DNA of 8,513 nt, taken from positions 1 through 8,513 of the forward strand of contig CAMDJU010000111.1 in assembly GCA_945900695.1 (NCBI GenBank), given 5' to 3'. The notes below the pieces were generated by a model. The model saw only the letters and a list, made by a program, of their open reading frames with translations. It was not told the DNA's origin and did no database searches. Below are positions 6,442-8,513 of this stretch, one piece after another. This DNA is from Bordetella parapertussis. Its GTDB lineage: Bacteria > Pseudomonadota > Gammaproteobacteria > Burkholderiales > Burkholderiaceae_C. Position 1 is the first letter of the stretch, and every line of letters starts with the position of its first letter. Position numbers and translations under genes: made by a program.

Positions 6442-7416
6442 ATGAAAACCACCCACCGCTTTTGCGTGATGCTGATCTCAGCCTGCCTGGGAACGGGCAT
6501 GGCGTTGGCCCAAACACCGGCATTCCCCAGCCGCGCCATCAACTTGGTGGTGCCCAACCCCCCCGGCGGCTTGGTTGACACCTCGGCGCGCTTGGTGGCC
6601 GAACCCTTGGCGCGCCTGATCGGTCAATCGGTGGTGGTGGACAACAAGCCCGGCGCCAGCGGCAACTTGGCCTACCAAACCGTGGCCCGCTCGGCCAAAG
6701 ACGGCCACACCTTGTTGATCTCGTACTCGGGCTACCACGTGGCCAACCACATCTTGATGGACAAGGTGGGCTGGGAGTTGCGCGACCTCACCCCAGTGGG
6801 CCTGATCACCGTGGCCACCAATGTGATTGCGGTGCACCCCTCGCTGCCGGTGAACAACTTGAAAGAGTTCATCGCTTACCTCAAGGCCAACCCAGGCAAG
6901 GTCAATTACGCCTCGCAAGGCAATGGCTCGGTGTCGCACATTGGCACCGAAATTTTCAAGCAACAAACCGGCACCGAGATGGTCCACGTACCCTACAAGG
7001 GCTCGGGCCAAGCCATTCAAGACGTGCTGTCGGGCCAAGTGCAGGTGTTCATCACCACCCCACCTTCCGTGATGGGTCACGTGTTGGCCGGCAAGCTCAA
7101 GGGCTTGGCGGTGACCGGCAAAATTCGCCACCCCCAATTACCCCAGGTACCCACCATTGCCGAGGCTGGTTTGCCCGGCTTTCTGCTGGAGTCTTGGGTC
7201 GCGCTGTACGCGGCCAGTGGCACACCGCCGGCGGTGGTGCAAAAGCTCGCCGCCGAGGTCAAGCGCAGCATGGAGTTGCCCGAAACGCGCCAGCGCGCCG
7301 ACCAAGCTGGCATCGAGGTGCGCTACTTGAGCCCCACCGACACCACCAAGCTGCTTGAGGCCGACATCGCCGGCTGGACGGTGGCGATCAAGCAAGCCAA
7401 CATCAAGTTGGATTGA
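6442..7416 (+). CDS. TTT-family periplasmic solute-binding protein (Bug/TctC type)
   Basis: Periplasmic receptor of the tripartite tricarboxylate transporter family, 324 residues, the usual length. Residues 1-23 look like a signal peptide (basic MKTTHR, hydrophobic core, ALA|Q cleavage). A lipobox-like ISAC (12-15) is present, but the hydrophobic core before it is short. Family motifs: NPPGGLVDTSARL (39-51), VVVDNKPGASGNLAYQ (64-79), VPYKGSGQAIQDVLSGQVQ (183-201) and QVPTIAEAGLPGF (235-247). D46 lies in the loop that contacts ligand in this family. Ligands of relatives are mostly carboxylates or aromatic and amino acids; specificity cannot be read here. No TctA or TctB gene is in the window, so it may be one of the many orphan receptors of Burkholderiales. 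It precedes a class II aldolase gene on the same strand, suggesting a shared substrate or pathway. Confidence 0.93.
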   Translation: MKTTHRFCVMLISACLGTGMALAQTPAFPSRAINLVVPNPPGGLVDTSARLVAEPLARLIGQSVVVDNKPGASGNLAYQTVARSAKDGHTLLISYSGYHVANHILMDKVGWELRDLTPVGLITVATNVIAVHPSLPVNNLKEFIAYLKANPGKVNYASQGNGSVSHIGTEIFKQQTGTEMVHVPYKGSGQAIQDVLSGQVQVFITTPPSVMGHVLAGKLKGLAVTGKIRHPQLPQVPTIAEAGLPGFLLESWVALYAASGTPPAVVQKLAAEVKRSMELPETRQRADQAGIEVRYLSPTDTTKLLEADIAGWTVAIKQANIKLD

Positions 7417-7466
7417 TGGTGCACTCCTGCCTGGCCCAGGCCGCCTTGGTCGCCTGCTGGGGCATG

Positions 7467-7496
7467 GGCCAAGCACCCGGTGTATTGGCCTTGTTT
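7467..7496 (+). terminator. Candidate intrinsic terminator after the solute-receptor gene
   Basis: GGCCAA (7467-7472) and TTGGCC (7485-7490) form a perfect outer stem. CAC (7474-7476) and GTG (7480-7482) can pair inside it, with one base unpaired on the left arm and two on the right. The stem is followed at once by TTGTTT (7491-7496). It lies about 50 bases after the receptor stop. The stem is short and the T-run is interrupted, so termination may be partial, with some read-through into the aldolase gene. Confidence 0.4.
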
Positions 7497-7568
7497 CAAG
7501 CCGCCTGCCCGCGCTGACTGGGGTTGTACGGGCTGGGCGCAAGCCGCCAAAGCCCCATCCCACCGCGA

Positions 7569-7605
7569 GCACCAGCACCAGCACCAGGACCAGCACCAAG
7601 CACCA
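7569..7605. repeat. GCACCA hexanucleotide tandem repeat
   Basis: Three exact GCACCA units (7569-7586) are followed by GGACCA, another GCACCA, one extra A and a last GCACCA ending at 7605. It is non-coding in the annotated reading and lies about 100 bases upstream of the aldolase gene. Such a short repeat could vary in copy number by slippage. Confidence 0.7.
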
Positions 7606-7691
7606 GGCCCTGGTTGTCACCCAAAGCACAAGCCCTGTGCAAGCGCTGTGGCTACAGTGCATCATCACCACACCCCATCCACTTGACCTTC

Positions 7692-7698
7692 GGAGAAG
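7692..7698 (+). promoter_or_regulatory. Ribosome binding site of the aldolase gene
   Basis: GGAGAAG, with GGAG 9 bases before the ATG at 7705, is a good Shine-Dalgarno match. It supports that start and shows that this gene is translated independently of the upstream gene. Confidence 0.75.
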
Positions 7699-7704
7699 CA
7701 CACC

Positions 7705-8421
7705 ATGAACACCCATCCCGACCCCGCCCTGATCGACGACCTGGTGTTGGCCAATCACATCTTGGTCAACCAAGGCGTGCTTGACGGCTTTGGCCACATC
7801 AGCGTGCGCGACCCGGCCAACCCGCAGCGTTTTTTCATCGCCCGCAGCATGGCCCCAGCCTTGGTGCAGGCCGATGACATCGTGGTCTGCGACCTCGACA
7901 GCAACGTGATCGACGAGCGTGGCCGCAAGACCTATTTGGAGCGCTTCATCCATGGCGAGATTTTTAAGCTGCGCCCCGATGTGAATTCAGTCATCCACAG
8001 CCATTCGCCCTCGGTGATCCCGTTTGGCGTCACAGGCGCACGCTTGCGCCCCATTTGCCACATGAGTGGGTTTTTGGGTGCCACCACGCCGGTGTACGAA
8101 ATCCGTCACTTCGCCGGCGAAGACTCCGACCTGCTGGTGCGCTCCCACGCTTTGGGCAAAGCCCTGGCCGAGGTGCTGGGTTCCCACGCCGTGGCCTTGA
8201 TGCGCGGCCACGGCAGCGTGGCCGTGGGCAGCTCGATCAAGCAAGTGGTCTACCGCGCCATTTACACCGAAAACAACGCCCGCTTGCAAGCCATGTCCAT
8301 GCCCTTGGGCGAAGTCAGCTACCTGACCGACGGGGAGGCACGCGCCACCGCCGAAATGAACGACCAGCACCTCGACCGGCCATGGCAAATGTGGAAGCGC
8401 GACGCTTTGGCATCGCGCTAG
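7705..8421 (+). CDS. Class II aldolase/adducin family protein (aldolase or decarboxylase)
   Basis: A 238-residue cytoplasmic metalloenzyme of the class II aldolase/adducin fold, which includes fuculose-phosphate aldolase, ribulose-phosphate epimerase and several decarboxylases. The zinc-type ligands are present: H98 and H100 in SVIHSH and a third histidine, H169, in MRGHGSVAVG. E79 in YLERFIH aligns with the catalytic acid (E73) of fuculose-phosphate aldolase. GFGHISVRDP (28-37) is the usual N-terminal motif. The phosphate-binding serine pattern of sugar-phosphate aldolases is not evident (KTYLE stands before the catalytic Glu instead of PSSE). This makes a non-phosphorylated carboxylate substrate more likely, as in decarboxylases of the family such as PhtC. 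The carboxylate-type receptor upstream fits that view. The fold and metal site are sure; the reaction is unknown. No signs of damage. Confidence 0.92.
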   Translation: MNTHPDPALIDDLVLANHILVNQGVLDGFGHISVRDPANPQRFFIARSMAPALVQADDIVVCDLDSNVIDERGRKTYLERFIHGEIFKLRPDVNSVIHSHSPSVIPFGVTGARLRPICHMSGFLGATTPVYEIRHFAGEDSDLLVRSHALGKALAEVLGSHAVALMRGHGSVAVGSSIKQVVYRAIYTENNARLQAMSMPLGEVSYLTDGEARATAEMNDQHLDRPWQMWKRDALASR

Positions 8422-8430
8422 TGATGGCCC

Positions 8431-8464
8431 GCACCAGGCGGTCATTGCGATGATCGCCTGGTGC
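8431..8464. terminator. Long stable hairpin just after the aldolase gene
   Basis: GCACCAGGCG (8431-8440) and CGCCTGGTGC (8455-8464) are perfect 10-base inverted repeats. GTCAT and ATGAT inside them add five more pairs (one G-U), leaving a TGCG loop. The 15-bp stem begins 9 bases after the TAG stop. Neither strand has a U-run after it, so it is either a terminator that does not need a U-tract, a 3'-end stabiliser, or a dispersed extragenic palindrome. Confidence 0.6.
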
Positions 8465-8513
8465 ATTGATCCCCTGGCAACTGACCACCTTGGCCACCCT
8501 GCGCCAAGACATC
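8465..8513 (+). other. Window end: possible start of a further gene
   Basis: After the hairpin, the frame from 8454 is open to the window end. From the TTG at 8466 it reads (M)IPWQLTTLATLRQDI, with codon choice like the genes around it. There is no ATG start in that frame and no clear ribosome binding site, so a gene start here is only a possibility. Confidence 0.2.

Larger units (their letters stand above)
7417..7704. other. 288-bp spacer between solute-receptor and aldolase genes, with repeats and a possible 33-codon ORF
   Basis: It contains a terminator-like hairpin (7467-7496), a GCACCA tandem repeat (7569-7605), and two 13-bp palindromes of CCAGG/CCTGG type (7429-7441 and 7602-7614). 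A short interrupted repeat GCACA-N5-TGTGC lies at 7626-7640. A short frame at 7416-7517 starts with an ATG overlapping the receptor stop as TGATG. It would encode 33 residues (MVHSCLAQAALVACW... ending AACPR) with three cysteines. Its codons look coding-like, but the terminator candidate lies within it, so it may be chance. I see no convincing -35/-10 promoter for the aldolase gene. Confidence 0.5.

Noticed and set aside
6478..7137. Minus-strand frame of 219 codons opposite the solute-receptor gene
   Set aside because: Shadow of the receptor gene: Gly/His/Val-rich, no ribosome binding site, no recognisable domain.
7569..7614. Possible CRISPR or other spaced-repeat array
   Set aside because: Units are six bases long, directly adjacent and without spacers; this is a simple tandem repeat.
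7626..7640. GCACA-N5-TGTGC inverted repeat as an operator
   Set aside because: The arms are only five bases, and no promoter or regulator gene is nearby to support a binding site.
7138..7953. Minus-strand frame of 271 codons across the receptor-aldolase spacer
   Set aside because: It spans the GCACCA repeat, giving a LVLVLVLVL stretch, and overlaps two well-supported genes on the other strand. It has no domain features.

Overview
The window comes from a GC-rich betaproteobacterium, most likely Burkholderiales and probably the Comamonadaceae. This is inferred from three things: a complete System I cytochrome c maturation (ccm) operon, a Bug/TctC-type periplasmic binding protein of the kind that is very abundant in that family, and codon use rich in GCC, CTG/TTG, CGC and ACC. 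No taxonomic marker gene is present, so the placement is tentative. I see no rRNA, tRNA, CRISPR array, insertion sequence or phage gene.

Positions 1-5968 (minus strand) form one compact operon. In transcription order it holds a FemAB/GNAT-like acyltransferase gene, ccmA, ccmB, ccmC, ccmD, ccmE, ccmF and ccmG (cut by the window edge). CcmA and CcmB are the ATPase and membrane parts of the ABC unit that drives release of holo-CcmE. CcmC loads haem onto CcmE, helped by the small CcmD. CcmE carries haem covalently in the periplasm. CcmF transfers it to apocytochrome, and CcmG keeps the apocytochrome CxxCH thiols reduced. Junctions are very tight: TGATG between the acyltransferase gene and ccmA; ATGA between ccmA/ccmB, ccmC/ccmD, ccmD/ccmE and ccmF/ccmG; gaps of 4 nt at ccmB/ccmC and 9 nt at ccmE/ccmF. 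ccmH and ccmI are expected further left, outside the window.

Positions 5989-6195 (plus strand) encode a 68-residue single-span membrane protein of unknown function, divergent from the operon across only 20 bp. It has a CX4C pair near its C-terminus that is predicted to face the periplasm.

Positions 6196-8421 (plus strand) hold a tripartite tricarboxylate transporter (TTT) type solute receptor and a class II aldolase/decarboxylase, separated by 288 bp. No TctA/TctB membrane component is in view. Together they suggest uptake and catabolism of an unidentified carboxylate. Several inverted repeats lie around these genes; the strongest is a 15-bp-stem hairpin just after the aldolase gene. The last ~50 bases may begin another gene but are too short to call.

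Most of the window is ordinary housekeeping. The points most worth a second look are the acyltransferase gene coupled to ccmA, the CX4C small membrane protein beside it, and the hairpins of the accessory right-hand third.
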